NCBI RefSeq assembly: GCF_910596095.1
Contig: NC_056550.1
Span: forward strand, 23,184,001 to 23,248,000
Direction: 5' to 3'
Length of the DNA: 64,000 bases
Source: Thunnus maccoyii
Lineage: Eukaryota > Chordata > Actinopteri > Scombriformes > Scombridae
Within the stretch, counting starts at the first letter, position 1. Every line of letters begins with the position of its first letter. Below are positions 1-13,600 of this stretch, piece by piece. The position numbers and the translations under genes were made by a program. The notes below the pieces were generated by a model. It searched no databases and was not told the origin of the DNA. It was given only the letters and a program-made list of their open reading frames with translations.

Positions 1-210
1 AAAGTACTTTATTTCTATCACTCTGTCAAATACACACTGCCAGTCGATCACACACTCTTTCTCCCAAATGAAATTTGCTGTGGTCTCAGACAGCTGCACG
101 GTTTGCTGGTTTCTTAACAACTTAATTAAGCAAATCACCCCCTTTTTCCACTGAGGTAATGAGCGTAGTTTTACGGGGATTAAACAGTCTCCGGGGTTGA
201 AAATAAGGCT
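1..210 (-). other. Open stretch at the window edge, possible decayed LINE ORF
   Basis: A 70-codon stretch without stops runs on the minus strand to the window edge, with a stop codon immediately upstream (complement of 211-213). The peptide has a Trp-Lys-Lys-Gly-Val core, then a hydrophobic stretch and a Phe-Ile-Trp. This loosely recalls the C-terminal part of fish L1-type ORF2, but the likeness is weak and other short frames nearby are broken. A complement-strand AATAAA (TTTATT at 8-13) also lies here. It could equally be chance open sequence. I do not claim a gene. Confidence 0.2.
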
Positions 211-1659
211 TTATGCTTTAGCAATCTTATCTGCCTTCATCCATCCAGCCAACTTTACTTCCACAGGATTAATAAAGGCGGGGGCCTTGTTAGCCTTACC
301 ATATTCTTCTCTTTTTAATTTGCAAGGTATTAATGCTAAAAAGCTTAGTGCAACAATCTGGAATATTCAACAGAGTCTGAGTTCATCCTTTCTGTCGCTG
401 GGTAAAGGCATTTTTCCCTTCCTGACTTGGATTAACATTGACAGCTGATAATTGTTTATACAGTTTAGAGGTGCCACCGCAAAAACAGAAGAGCGCTTAA
501 AGACACTTCTTAGTAAGTTCACCAGAACATTTTTAGTGCTCCTTGTCACAGATTCTCCAAGTCTTTGAAATCTACCGGAGGGATGAACATCATTCTTACA
601 AAACATATCCCCTTCTTTGGTATTTTGAAGACTGGAACACGTTGTTAAACATGCTGGAAAAAAAACTTACCATAGATGTTCAGTTGTGTTGCGATCTGGT
701 GAATGTGAAGGCCACAGCTTACAGTATGAGTCACATCATTTTCATATTCATCAAATCCTTCAGTGACCCCTTGTACCCTGTATAGAAGCAACTGCATTTA
801 TGTTTCCTCGCTCATTTATTCAGATTTTTCCTTTAATGTGTCATCCATCTCTAGTGCACTCTATGTAAATATATGTATATGTACAGTATCCAATGCATTA
901 CAGAAACAGCTCCAATGCAATACTTCAGTCTAAGATTTTTCACTGTTTTCATCATGTTTCTTTTTAAGGTTTATTCTTGACCTTTGAACAGCAGCTGTGA
1001 AAACGGCCTCGCTTCAAAGTTCATTTAGTACTTTTTCTGGAGCTTTCAATCATATCACGTAGATGGAGTTTCCTCAGTTGTCATGATGAAATTTTAAGTG
1101 ATTCTTCAAGCACTTTTACACAGGACTTCTCGTCTACGTTCGCCTAAAAGTTAAAGTTCATTCTTGACCTCGGAGACAGACGCTGCGTTCACGTCAAATC
1201 CTTGAAACCATAATTGAAAAGCAGCTAAGTCAGAGAAAACGTTAATTAGCCTCCTAGTTGTAATTCTGAGTCGGACACTTGGGGAGTTTCTGAAAGCTAT
1301 ATCTCCCGCTTGGGGAAAAGAAATACTGAAGTGTCAGCGGATCACTGGCAAAAAGCCTGCAGAGCCTCACTGGCAGTTAAATTTAAAAAGTCCAATAGGC
1401 TATTAACACTAACACAATTGATTTGACTAATTCACAAGGAGCTATATACAACATTTGCTTGTAACTTGCTTCACCTGTTCAAAGACACTACAAATACAAG
1501 ACACAACAAAAGTATTTAATTTTGGCTGTTTAAACTGGATGATTTCAAGTCTATCAGTGGTGGGGGGGTAGTCATTTTGAAATGATGTGTAAACACTCCC
1601 AAGTTGGCAGCAATATACTGAATATCATTAACATAAATTATTGCTATGTGATGTTATCA

Positions 1660-2210
1660 AAAACTCCAGAACAGCTACTAAACGGACCTTGACGTGAGAT
1701 GAACTTGAGGACTCCACGTGAGATGGATGTGAAGTTGCAGAAGAAAATAAAAACTTTAACATCTACATTCCCATGACTATCTGCTGATGATGATCAGGTG
1801 ATACAATCGAAAGCTCCAGAACAGCTACTAAATGGACCTTGATGTGAGATGAACTTGAGGACTCCATGTGAGATGGATGAGAAGTTGCAGGAGAAAATAA
1901 AAACTTTAACATCTACATTCCCATGACTATTAAAACTTAAACTCTATCTGCCGATGATGATCAGGTGATACAATCGAAAGCTCCAGAAAAGCTACTAAAT
2001 GGACCTTGAGGCCAGATTGTTTCATCAACTGCTGTTTTCCAGGTCAAAAACAAACTTTGAAACTCCAGTATTAAGCCAATATGGATGAGAAGTGCTCAGA
2101 AAGCATACAAATTTGAACATCTATGACAATTAAACAAACTCCACCAGTTGATGGAGATCATGTGATATGACTGAAAGCTCCAGAAAAGCTACTTAATAGA
2201 CCTTGAGGTG
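1660..2210. repeat. Imperfect tandem array, unit about 150-200 bp
   Basis: The phrase CTCCAGAACAGCTACTAAA followed by GGACCTTGA occurs four times in head-to-tail order, near 1665, 1812, 1978 and 2175. Longer matching sequence lies between the copies (CATCTACATTCCCATGACTA and GATGATCAGGTGATACAATC). Spacing grows from about 150 to 200 bp as insertions accumulate. A related single copy lies near 18127-18215 beyond HROB, so this is a dispersed repeat that expanded in tandem here, not a simple satellite. The family is unidentified. Confidence 0.75.
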
Positions 2211-2653
2211 ACACTCTCTCAACAAATGTCACTTCTAATTTTGTTTTTGTGAATTTGCACAGTTAAACTTTGAATCCTTGGTGGACACATTTCTTTAGTT
2301 TTTTTTAAATTCAAGAGCTTTTTTTTTTTTACACTACACCTGTTATTTGTGTATTATCGATTTAAATAACTTACAAATAACTAAAGTCAGTCCTTGTGTT
2401 TTATCTTTCTGTCAAGCGCACGTTTGAGTCTTTTACCATAAAGTTATATTGCTATTTTTTCATCTATTCTGAGTCATTAAGCACTCTCCAGAGGCTCAAC
2501 TTGTTAAAAAAAGACAAGCTTTTGGATATTTGAGGCCTCTCTACCCAAATCTCAGAGAGTTAACAGTACTTTACATCAGAGATGAGAAAGTTTTCTTCCC
2601 TTCTGGGACTCCAGTAAACCACAGATAAGAATCTTTTTTTTAAAATCTTTTAG

Positions 2654-2656
2654 GGA

Positions 2657-2690
<34 letters not shown>

Positions 2691-2698
2691 TTTTTTTG
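2654..2698. repeat. (TA)n followed by poly-T
   Basis: About nine TA units run straight into roughly 26 T residues. This is simple sequence with no coding content. Confidence 0.9.
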
Positions 2699-3447
2699 GG
2701 TCAGCAGACACTTCTTATAGTAGATGCATGACAAGACTGCGAGAGTAATTACACTTTCTGACTATCTTAATGGATTATGAAAAATAATAAGCTCTTACCA
2801 GGAGATAATTAGGATGTGTAAGTACCAGAGTTTGGCGCGACTGGGCACAGTTGATTATTACCTCTAGCGAGAGGCGATTGAAGTTGAAGGGCAAATTATT
2901 CCAGCGTGTGAGCAATAGCTGCAGACTAGCTGGAGCCCGGACCCCCCTCCCCTTTTGTGAAGGTCTTAATTGGTAGATGTGCTGATAAGAGAGGGAGCAA
3001 CCCCCTCTACACACACACACACACAAAGATGGACAGTTTCAAAGAGCCTCAATCTGGTCAAATTAAGTTCCCCTGCAATTAGAGTTTTATCATCAGGACT
3101 CTTAACTGGGTGCTTGATGTCTGTATGCTCTCATGAGCTCATAAACTTGACTAATGATGTCCACTAGGACCTGAACAGCCAAGGATGGTGTTGAATGCTA
3201 CCCCCTGCTGGTATTAAGACTACTGTAACTTATACTGTGTAGACTGCAGTGGTTCCCAACCTTTACTGGTGTGTTTAATGGTCAGGTAATAGTCTGAATA
3301 TGGACGAGTGAGCAGATCATTTAAAGAGGGATTATTCTTCTCTAATTGTTTAATTTGAAGGGTTTTTAGAGGCCTGAAGAGGGGAAAGTTTCCAGTATTT
3401 CACAAGAAAAAAAGCACTACTTATATTATCTCTTCAGTCATTTAGCG

Positions 3448-3696
3448 CAGTGGTTCCCAACCTGTGGGTCAGGACCCCCAGAGTGGTTGCAACACAAGTC
3501 TAAAGGGTCAAACGATATTAAAGCATGATGAGGAAACAGGAAAACATACTTCTGCTACATAAAATCAGGGTTAATTTTAAAGGATTTCATGTAATCTTTG
3601 CATTTTTCTTGTGAATTTCTTGTGAAAACATGTAAATCTCTATACAGGAGTTGTTTTAAGGCATAACAAACCAAAAAAAAAAGGCCAGAACCACTG
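3448..3696. mobile_element. Short hAT-like MITE
   Basis: The left end is CAGTGGTTCCCAACCT and the right end finishes in GAACCACTG, forming short terminal inverted repeats. The eight bases on each side are ATTTAGCG and ATGTAGTG, six of eight identical, consistent with a worn 8-bp hAT target duplication. The left end is the same type as the inner element at 24101-24432. No transposase is encoded. Confidence 0.6.
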
Positions 3697-4648
3697 ATGT
3701 AGTGACCTCTATGTTTTGCTGGTCTGGCTCAGTACATTGGCTTTGAAATGAAACAGTATATATGAACACTAACTTCCATCTCAACTTTGAAATAGTAGCA
3801 CAATGACACATTTATACATTTTGTTTGTGCACCAAAAACAGCAACAACAAAAAGAACCTCATATTTTCTTTCTAGCTTGTAATGGGATCCAGCCATGCAG
3901 ATAGTTTTGGTTTCATTTTCCCCAGGATTTCACATATCTGTCTCAGATTTCTGCCACCACGGAAATACAAAAAAAAAAAAAAAAAAACGAGGTTTGTGCT
4001 GCTTAAAACATTTTTAAAAATTCAATAGCAACATCTCTCGCCAGAAACAGTGTCCCCGTTGCTCTGTTTTCATTCATCTTTTGTAAAAAACTAGCTTCAC
4101 TGAACACTGTTCAGAGTGAGGTCTGTGGATTATTCACAGCAATCATGACACTGTTTTTTCTTAAAGACATTTCTATTAAATTGTCCACTTTCACTGTGTT
4201 GGCGAGGTGGCAGAATCGGAGACAAATATCTTAAAATCTGCACAAGAAAAAACAACAACTATCTGTCTGGCTAAATACCGCTTGGGCTGAGAGAGAAAAA
4301 TGTTTTTTCTTGGATTTGTGTGACCCTTTAAGATCCATACTGGCTGAACAGCGTGTGAATCGAAGCCCTTTTTTATGCACATTACACCCAATGTTTGAAG
4401 CAGTGAGACAATGACAGGATTATATGGATGAAAACACCCTCACATTAAGCTGGAAATCACCACTTTTGTATCATACTTGCTGCTTAATTTCAGATTCAAA
4501 GTGCTGGAGCACAAAAGCCAAACAACAGGAAAAATGTGTCACTGTGTAAATACTTAAAACTGTACAGTAAATTATACCTTTATCATCCAAACAACTAAGA
4601 GCAGGAGGGCGAGAAGCATTTGGGGACAACAACCCATTTCATCTTCCC

Positions 4649-4651
<3 letters not shown>

Positions 4652-4679
<28 letters not shown>
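4652..4679. repeat. (TC)n microsatellite
   Basis: Uninterrupted alternating CT of about 28 bases in the intergenic region. Confidence 0.9.
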
Positions 4680-5668
4680 GAACATAAACCAGGCAATTTG
4701 AGCAGCTGCATCGTACACAAAATGACAAAGAGGCTGCGGATTAACCTGAATCTGTTACAGTGAGGCAGGGTGGTGGTGGTGGAGAAGGAGAGTGGATCCG
4801 GGATTCAGATCCTATTGGGAAAGCCTCTGTAAGAGCCTGTTAGTCACAGTTTGACTCCACCCTGATGCAGACTAGCCAGGGCTGGGTAGACACTTTTGGT
4901 CAGGCAAAAAAAAAAACACAAGAGACTCAGTGACTACCTCCCTCCCTCCCTGCCTGCCTGAAAACCTCCGATGCACCTCTAAACGCATTGGTAAACAAAC
5001 CGGGTCACAGTTTATCCACTTCCACTGTGAGGCTAAGGATAAAACAGACGGGACTGAAAATGCAGGACAAGGACAAGAACCAACAGGGAGAAAAAAAAAA
5101 AAAAAAAAAAGCAGCAGACAAAGGAGCCTCATCTCGATTTCATTTTACATAATTAGCAAATCAATGCTGTTTAGATTAGTCTTCCATTTCAAGGTCACTG
5201 AAGCGAAGTGCAACAATGGATAAGAATGAAAGAAAAAGTGAGGGGACTGCATCCTTAATACACACACACACACACACACACATACACACAATCTCAGGCT
5301 AATTACAGCTTTCACAAGAATATAAGACATGTAATCAAACAGGGCTGATTTTTGGAGCTTTGTAATTGATTAATGAGCATGTGTTGGCTTTGAACGGCTG
5401 CGTCTTATAACGCATCAATCACACAGTAACAACAGATGACGTCAAGATGTTTTTTTTTTTTTTAACTGGATATCGAACAATTTTGACTCAAAAGAAAACA
5501 GTTTTTACAAAATATACACATTTTAACAAGTTCTTTAGTAGCCAGAGGATGATTTTAAAGAGGAAAACAAAAGATAATAAGGAGTTAATCGTTTGTCAGT
5601 CATGAAATAACGGAGGTCAGTGAAGGCGACGGTCTGTACAGAAGGGTTTGCTGATGTAAAGGTTCACA

Positions 5669-8600
5669 TCAGAGGCTGTAGGTGTCCTCAGGTAACTCTC
5701 CCAGGAGTTCATCCAGGTCATCGTCTGTAAAAAAAAAAAAAAACACACAGACACACATTAGCTAATTAATCTGCCATGAGCAGCTGAGATAAGACATAGA
5801 TGCAGTTTCAGAATCACTTTTGCAATTGATCAACTTGGTGAATCACCATCAACTGAAAAAAAAAAAAAACATTACAAGAGCTGTTTCAATTGTCTACCCA
5901 GACAGCAGGGAAGAGAAATCTACAGATGTTCAGATGACGGTGGCGCTTTCTGAAGAGTAGCGCTGAAACCACTCGTCCCTTAATTTAATTTGAGTGAATG
6001 AAACCTTTATCGCTCCCCAAGGGGAATACGCTTTACACAAACAGCACGAAATAAAATCAACAACCATACATGACAGCACATGATATAAAACATAAAAGCG
6101 TCGTAAAAAAGCGTCATTTTGGGAAAATCGATAAAAGACATCGAGTTGAGACGATGTGATCAAAGCTTGTTAAGCAGCTGAAGCCCATAAAGGGTTTTAG
6201 TGGGTCTGCTATGATCATGTGAGCTCAATTCATGCTGTACTGGTCTGTCTTTTTTCCCCATTTATCTTGTCACCCAGTTCACAACCCTGTCTAGTTTGTT
6301 CTTTTTTAAAAAACAGACAATGCTTCCCTCACAACACTGAATATAAAAAGGTCGATATACTCTGAATGAAGGTCTTTTAAAACAGTGTCAGCATATAAAG
6401 TTTCCTTAAAAAGTAGAGAGGTTGTTGAACACTTTGCAGACCTAGCTTTGGTGTTAGCATTCCTAGTCGATTTGCTATCAACAACAGCGCCCAGGCACCT
6501 ATACTGCTGTACCCTTACAACGGTTATGTTGTTCGTAATTACGGAGGACAGAGACGAGTTTCTTTTGAAATCGATGTTCATTTCTTTCGTTTTCTTTGTG
6601 TTTAAAAAAAATCAATGGGTTATCTGAACACCAGAGGTAGACATAGTTCATCTCAGCTCTATAAAAATGGTCTCATCGTCGGTTAAAAAGGCCCCATCAG
6701 AGCCGCATTATCTGCAGATTTTATCGTTGTCCAATTATCCTGATGAATAACACAGTCATTGGTTTACAATTTGAAGAGCGAGAGAGAGAGAGAGTGAGAG
6801 GACGCAACCTTGCGGTACCTCAGTCTGAGCGATGATGATGGATGACTGTCCTCCATGGACGTACTGTTACCTCTCAGTGAGGAAGTTATATATCCATCCT
6901 ATGAGGGTCTGATTTACACTCGTGCTACCCAGCTTCACTGTCAATATATCTGCCTGGACGGTATTAAAAGGCAGATGAGACATCAGCAAACAGTATGTGT
7001 ACATAAGATGACGGGGGTTTCCAGGTGTCTGTAATCACATCACACCCTTCTTTGCATCCACTGGTTTCAGATTTTAAGTGAGATAAAACAATTTGTTAAA
7101 GCTACTGGTCTAAAATCAATTCATTCAGAGGTATTTGTCTTTTTCAATGACCTCAGAATTATTTAAGAGTCCAGTGATGCTTGAAAGAGATTAGTGACTA
7201 AAAAGGTTTAACTGCTAACAACACTTCCTGTAGCATATTTCTCATCCGTCCCATCAGGACCGGTGGATTTCCTCGTGTTTATCAGGGAGAGGGTGCGCCG
7301 CACACTTCCTTTGATGTTATATGTAGTGGTGTGCCGTCCTCTTTCCGGTTCCCCCTTGTGGCTCAAGCTGGGATGGTCTATAAGTCTCATAACGTGTAAA
7401 AGCAATTAAGTCATTGGCAAACTCTGTTGGTGCAGAGTCGGTCCGCTGTGAGTTCAAGCCGACCGTTGTCTTTATTCCAACGCCTCCCTTGTTGTCGTCG
7501 TCGTCCTCGAGTAGCTGCTCCACTTTAAGCTTTGTAGTCCCTCTTTGCTTGGTTTATTTGCATCTATATTTCTCTCTGAGTTAGTTTTCCTGTGCGTCTG
7601 TCATTCAATTTAAATGCCTGTTCTTGGATAAGAAGCTTTCTTATATCAGCAGTAACCCAGGGTTTAGTATTTGCATGTGTTTTTGTTTGTTTGTTTGTTG
7701 GGGGATTACATTATCTACACACAAGTTAATATAGGATGTGACTGCCTATGTATCTATATTCATCTATATTCTGTATAATCTGGGCGTTCGAACACTCCCG
7801 GTCTTGCTGTGCTCATCTCACACTTTCACTTAGATCTTGATTTGGGTTTTTCAGTTTGTGATTTTTGTCTGTTAGATGGTTGTTAAAGCATTGTCACGGT
7901 CGGATGCAGCTATCGGTTGTTTTCTGGATGTCTTTTAGTGAGCCTTAAAATTGCCGTTGCATAAATCATTAGTTTTTGATCCTCTGGTATAACATTTGAC
8001 ATATTGCTGATAGTGTGGCAGCGTCAATGCTGATGAGCAACCATTAAAGTCACCCGGTATTATTTTTGGTGCTTGTGGGGAGATTCCAGCTTCCAGATCC
8101 TGGATGTGCTGGTAAACAGTCTCTTTGGAGTATCGTCATGGCACAAAAAAGCCACGTTATATACAGTTATTGTGTTCATGTCGCCTTAAAATAATACTTT
8201 CATTAGTCTAAGATGCTAATTTCTGGCTCATTATCAAGGTTGCATGTTATGACAGTATTAGTTTCAGACGAATCTTGTCATTAAATGTTATACAGGTAGA
8301 AATTTCAACCTACTGGTTTGCACAAGAGGATATCTGAGGGGATCAAAGTCATTAGGATTCATCCTTTGGCAGCCATGAAAATGTCATTACAGCCAATAGT
8401 TGTTGAGATATATTAAATGAATATTTTTGAGGTGGATGTTCGTTTGACTTCAGACTCTGCCAACTTGTTGTGAATTATAATGTGCATCTAATTTTATGGA
8501 CTAGATAATGGAAAAAAAAAAAGAATAGCTTAATCAAAGAATCCAGAACAATGCAATCAGACGCCTCTTTGTCACATAGCTTATGTTTTGCAGCAGTTCG

Positions 8601-10610
8601 TTAGGTGTTCGGGGACGGAGGAGAGTCCAATTAATATCTCAGAACAGTATCGGGCACCGTTGTACTTCTATTTAACAAAGAAGTATTTTTATTGAGTTTG
8701 ACACTCGGTGAAATTAGGATGTGACTCTCTCAACCAGCAGTGTTATTACAAATGAAAGGGGCCCCACCTGCATCCCAGCCCAAGTCCTGAGGCGCCGGCT
8801 CTCGGGGGCCTCCGCTGGAGTCGACTCTAGCGTCTGTCGGGGCTCGAAGGTCTGTCCCTTCTTCTTGTCCTTCCTCGTCGTCGTCGTCGTCAAACATCAG
8901 CTGCATTTGAGAAATCGGCTCCCGGATGACGGCTGGAGACCGAGCGGGTGACTCCTGGATAAAAAATTTTTTTAAAAAACAATATTTTGTGGGGGACAGC
9001 TGACAGTGTGACAGAACATTTTCTGGATGACAGATTTAGTATTCGTTGGAAAGCAATTGTGCTGTTTTTATCTCGACTGGCTCACCGGGACCAGCGGAGG
9101 CAGCTCAGCAGAGGACAGGCTGAATCCGTCGGGGGTGTAGATCCTCAGCAGGTTGTTGGGTGTCACGTTTAGGTAATGGTTGCGATGGGAGGGAGAAAAC
9201 ACGCCCACCTGTACGCAGAGCGAGCACAGAGTCAGACAAACACCGTAAATGGATTTGTAACCAGTGTATATATTTTAGGTTAACTGCAGTTATCATCATG
9301 GGTGATATTTAATTATAACCTTGTTTGGGAAGTCTTACTTGTTTGAGGAGCAGTACAGCTCCGACCTTCAGCTCCCCCACTCTGTCCTCGAGGAGACGGC
9401 GATGAACCGTTCCCTGAATCTCCCCTTGAGTCAGAAATATTGAGAACAGAACAATGAGAGACGGAGCAGACACAAAAAACGCGTCAAAGATGTACTCTGT
9501 GTGTGCTTTTACAACTGAGGAGCTTTCCAAAATAAAATAATTTGACAACTTAACGGAAAATCCTGGCATATTTTAACCTGCTGTTTTACCCACAAACGTG
9601 GTCACTGAACTTTGCACTCGTCACCTCCGTTGTGGTGAAAAACTTGTCTAAAAATCATTAAAAACTATTAAAAAGGCTTTGGATACACACACACACACAC
9701 AATACTTGGAAGTAGATCAATTCATTGTTGGTTTGGCTCTGAATATGAGATTTGTTCACAATAAGAAAAATATAGAAAAATCGGCAGCCTTGTTCTTTTA
9801 GGGCCTTGAGAACTAATAACATAACTCAAAATATCTGCAGAACACAGATTGAGCTGGAGGAGAGTGAAAACGTACTTTAAAACACTTTATAAGATTCTAC
9901 ACAGCAGGTCTGTTTATTTTCAGTGATTATCTTTAATAATTCTTCTGAAACATTTAGTCTAGTGAAAAATAGAGTAAAATATCCCCTTTCCCCCAGAGTG
10001 ACACCTTCAAATGACTTACTTTGCTCAACCAACTGTCCTTAAACCTGTAGATAATTACATGAAAATGATAGATAACAGAGAAAAGCAGCAAATCTTCATG
10101 TTTGAGAAGCTGGAATCAGAACATTTTGGGTCATTTTTCCTTTAGAAGTAGCCGCGTATCAAAACACTTTTGATGAAATTTTCTCCTGATCAATTAGAAA
10201 TCACACCGCAGGCTGACAGCGGCTTATGAAACAGCTGAATGCTAAAAGCTAAAAAGCTGCAAATCTTCTAGCAGGTGGGAGGCACATTACTGACAGAACA
10301 GTCCCTCGTGGTGTCACTAGCACTTAATGCCCACCCACCGCTGATGCCAATCTACCGCAATTGAATCGCTAATAAGCACTTAAGTCTGCTGTTGAGTACG
10401 GCATCCACTCCCGAGTGTTGATAATCAGTACACCTCGTGTGGCTGCTCTCTGGGGGCCATGGCAACCGGCTCGGCTTAGAGACGGATCAGACAAAAGGGT
10501 AAAAAAAAAAGGCTTTAGACGGAGCGAGAGGAGACAGATTCAAAAGACAGAGAGAGGAAGAAAGAGGCTTCGGGCTGTAGGGGCAGGAATGATGTGAAGA
10601 GGACTCGGTG

Positions 10611-10647
<37 letters not shown>

Positions 10648-13600
10648 AATCAAGCATGTTACTATGGCTGAACTCTGCTCTCGTACCATGTGGAGCTCAA
10701 TCAGGCGAGATCTCAGTGAGCAAATGTTAAATGTGAAGCAAACAGCTCACAGCTTCACCCCTCCATCCTTCTCCTCCTCTTTTACTCACCATCACTTAAC
10801 ACACACACCTCATTATTCTCCTCACTTTGTTTTTCTCTGCCACACTTGTCATTTACTCAGAGCCTTGAGTGTTTTTACTTCAAGATATAGTATTTCATTT
10901 CCATCTTATGTGCGCTGTTGTTACACATTCCTACAGTGAACCTGTGCAAGTGTTTTTTACGTGTGTTCGGTACCTGTCGGGTCTTTGAACACGGCCTTGG
11001 CGTCGGTGTGTGTGTGGACGATGTTCTTCAGCAGCACAGCCATGTTGGGCACTTTGTTTTTCGCCAGCTGTTTCAGTGCAGCCTGGGTGGAAGACACGAA
11101 ATAAGATTCTTTACTTCCTTCTTCTCTGGTGGATCAAAGTGTTGGTTCAGTGAAACATGTAGAAAGCAGAATTATTTCAGGACAACACACACTTATCGAC
11201 TTCCACCCACATTACTACAGCATTTAATCATATATCAGATTCATAAGTACAACAACCATTTCTTCTTCATCCATAAATAAATGTTCTTCATCCACATATT
11301 CGCACGCTGCAACTAGAAGAGTGCGTCTCCCTTAGAGCCAAGATGGCGGTGAAAATACCAAAACACGAGGATTTATTCATCTCGTATCGTAACTTTAGTG
11401 GATCGTAACATATCGGGTATGAAATTCATCTGCAGATGCTTCGGTTCAAGATGACATCAAACTTCTCTACGGGAGCCAAAACGTCGCCAGCAACAGACAG
11501 TAAACCTTGTTTTTAGTCTGATATGCAAAATTCAAAACTGCAGCAGTTGTTGATCATTTGAGGCCCCTACAGACCCGTTAAGAGGAGTCAATGGTGTTAA
11601 AAAGCAGGTTTAAAAAGATAAAACTATTATGCTGATGGGTTTAGAGATAAAAACCACACTTGTGAACTGACGGATGTATTTGTTTCTGTGCTGACTGTGA
11701 AATTCATCCAGCAATAACGAATCAGTTTGGTTTCTTCAGTCGTTAACACAAGTTCTAATAACTGTTTTAAAGCCCATGTTTGCAGAATTTGAAATGTCTT
11801 TACTTTGGTGCCATCTGGTGATTGTGAAGGAACTGATGGAGAGCCGGTTGACCCAAAGTGAAGAACTCATCAGGAGACCAAGGACGTCTTACGCAGGAAC
11901 ATTTATTGAAGCTCGATCGAGGAGGAAAGAGTCAGAGGACGAATAAAAACACTCGATTCTGCTGTCTACTTCCAGACAAGAGTATTTAAACCCTTAAAAC
12001 CTCCAAATAAGGTTATTCTTTACTCATCTATGCCTCTACTGGGTATTGAACTATAAACAAGACTGATTAAAGTAAACTGAAGTCACGTAGTCGGTACATA
12101 GGTCACATGCAATCCATTCTGACCGTCTGCATTAAACACAGCGTATCTCCGCCCGACCTTGGTCGCCATTGGACACAGCCGGCCTTATCAAGACGGCCGC
12201 ATATCCCCGCCAACCTCAGCAGGCAGAGAGATGAACCGCTGTGAAAGAGACGGGTCATGACCTGCTGCTCCCCAGATAGAAGAGGACAAGAGAATGACCC
12301 GGGGAACAAATATTCCCCCCACAGTGATGATATAGAGAATTACTCAGTGCTAGACTAACGCATACCGATACAGATGGCTGCAACGCATCATTATTTCATC
12401 GTTTGGTCTATAAAATGTCAGAAAATGGTGAAAATGTCGATCACCGTTTCCTAAAACCAACAGTCCACAACCCAAATATATTCTGTTAAAAGAACAAACC
12501 GGAAAATATTCACATTTCAGAAGCTGGAACCAGAGATTTGGACATTTTTTCTCTAAAAAAAAACATCCTCAAAATGATTTAACGGTTGTCAAAATAGTTG
12601 GCGTTTCATTTTCTGCCGACAAACTCCTCACTGCAGCTCTAATATTCATATATTTAACTTTAACAGAGGTGTTAAACTGAAAACTACTAGAATACTTTAT
12701 TCAATTTGAATAAAAACTAGTGATATTTATTAAAAATGTGTCCATATACACCATCTATCAAACACCTTCCACTTTTTGTTTGAAGCATGAGATTTATTCA
12801 GGTTTCAGAGATGTATTAATGTTAATAAAAAACAGCAGCAAGCAGTATTTACTCTCAGGCTTTTTTCCCTCGATGCATTGGATGTAACGTGTTGTTGTTC
12901 GGTCAACAGGAGTGGGGAGGGGGGTGTGTTCATTTGTTTTTTTCTGCAAACAGGGATTTTTTTTTAGGAAGCTGAGGTGAATGAGCTTAGCCAGAGTCCC
13001 GCCAGCCTGGACTCTGAGTATGTAAGCGGAGCCGCGACGGAAACCGACATGTTTAAGCGCTCGTTAGACAATTGCGAGTCAAAAACACTGGTGAGTTATT
13101 AAACAGAAGCCTCTTGTAGTGACACACAGAGAGAGCAGAACAACAGCAGAGTCTCCATTAGAGTGATTGATGAGTGATCGTATGGTTTATAATTACAAAC
13201 ACCTCCGTTACAGCTCTGTCATTTGTCCTGATTACGCCGATAGACCTCCGGCAGCGACACCGAGTCTGTTATTTGAAAAAAAAAAAAGCTTGACCTAAAT
13301 AACAAGGCACTTACTGTGATGCTGGATTTGGGATAAAATAGGGAAACAGTTTGAGTAAGTAAGTTTGTTTGTAATTGAAAAAAAAGGGAAAAGGATGTGT
13401 GATGGTAAAGAGATTTAACCTTTCGAAGCACCATGACCACACTGTACGACTGCAGGAAACACGAGGGGTTTCTCTCGTCCAATCCCATCTCTGCCTTCAT
13501 CGCCGCCCAGGCGCCGCCGCTGAACTCGTCTTCATCGGTCTGGGAGCTGGAACCCTTTAAAGTCAAGACAAACAAACAGAGTCGGATCGAGATGTTCTGT

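Larger units (their letters stand above)
211..5668. other. Intergenic region without a recognisable gene
   Basis: No open frame here resembles a known protein and no chain of exons could be built. The stretch holds the tandem array at 1660-2210, a hAT-like MITE at 3448-3696, a lone MITE-like end near 3250 (CAGTGGTTCCCAACCT), homopurine/homopyrimidine runs, a (TC)n at about 4652-4679 and a (CA)n at about 5260-5290. Part of it must be the HROB 3' UTR, since HROB ends at 5669, but no clear poly(A) signal was seen close to the stop. In human the neighbour on this side is HDAC5; nothing from it was recognised. Confidence 0.6.
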
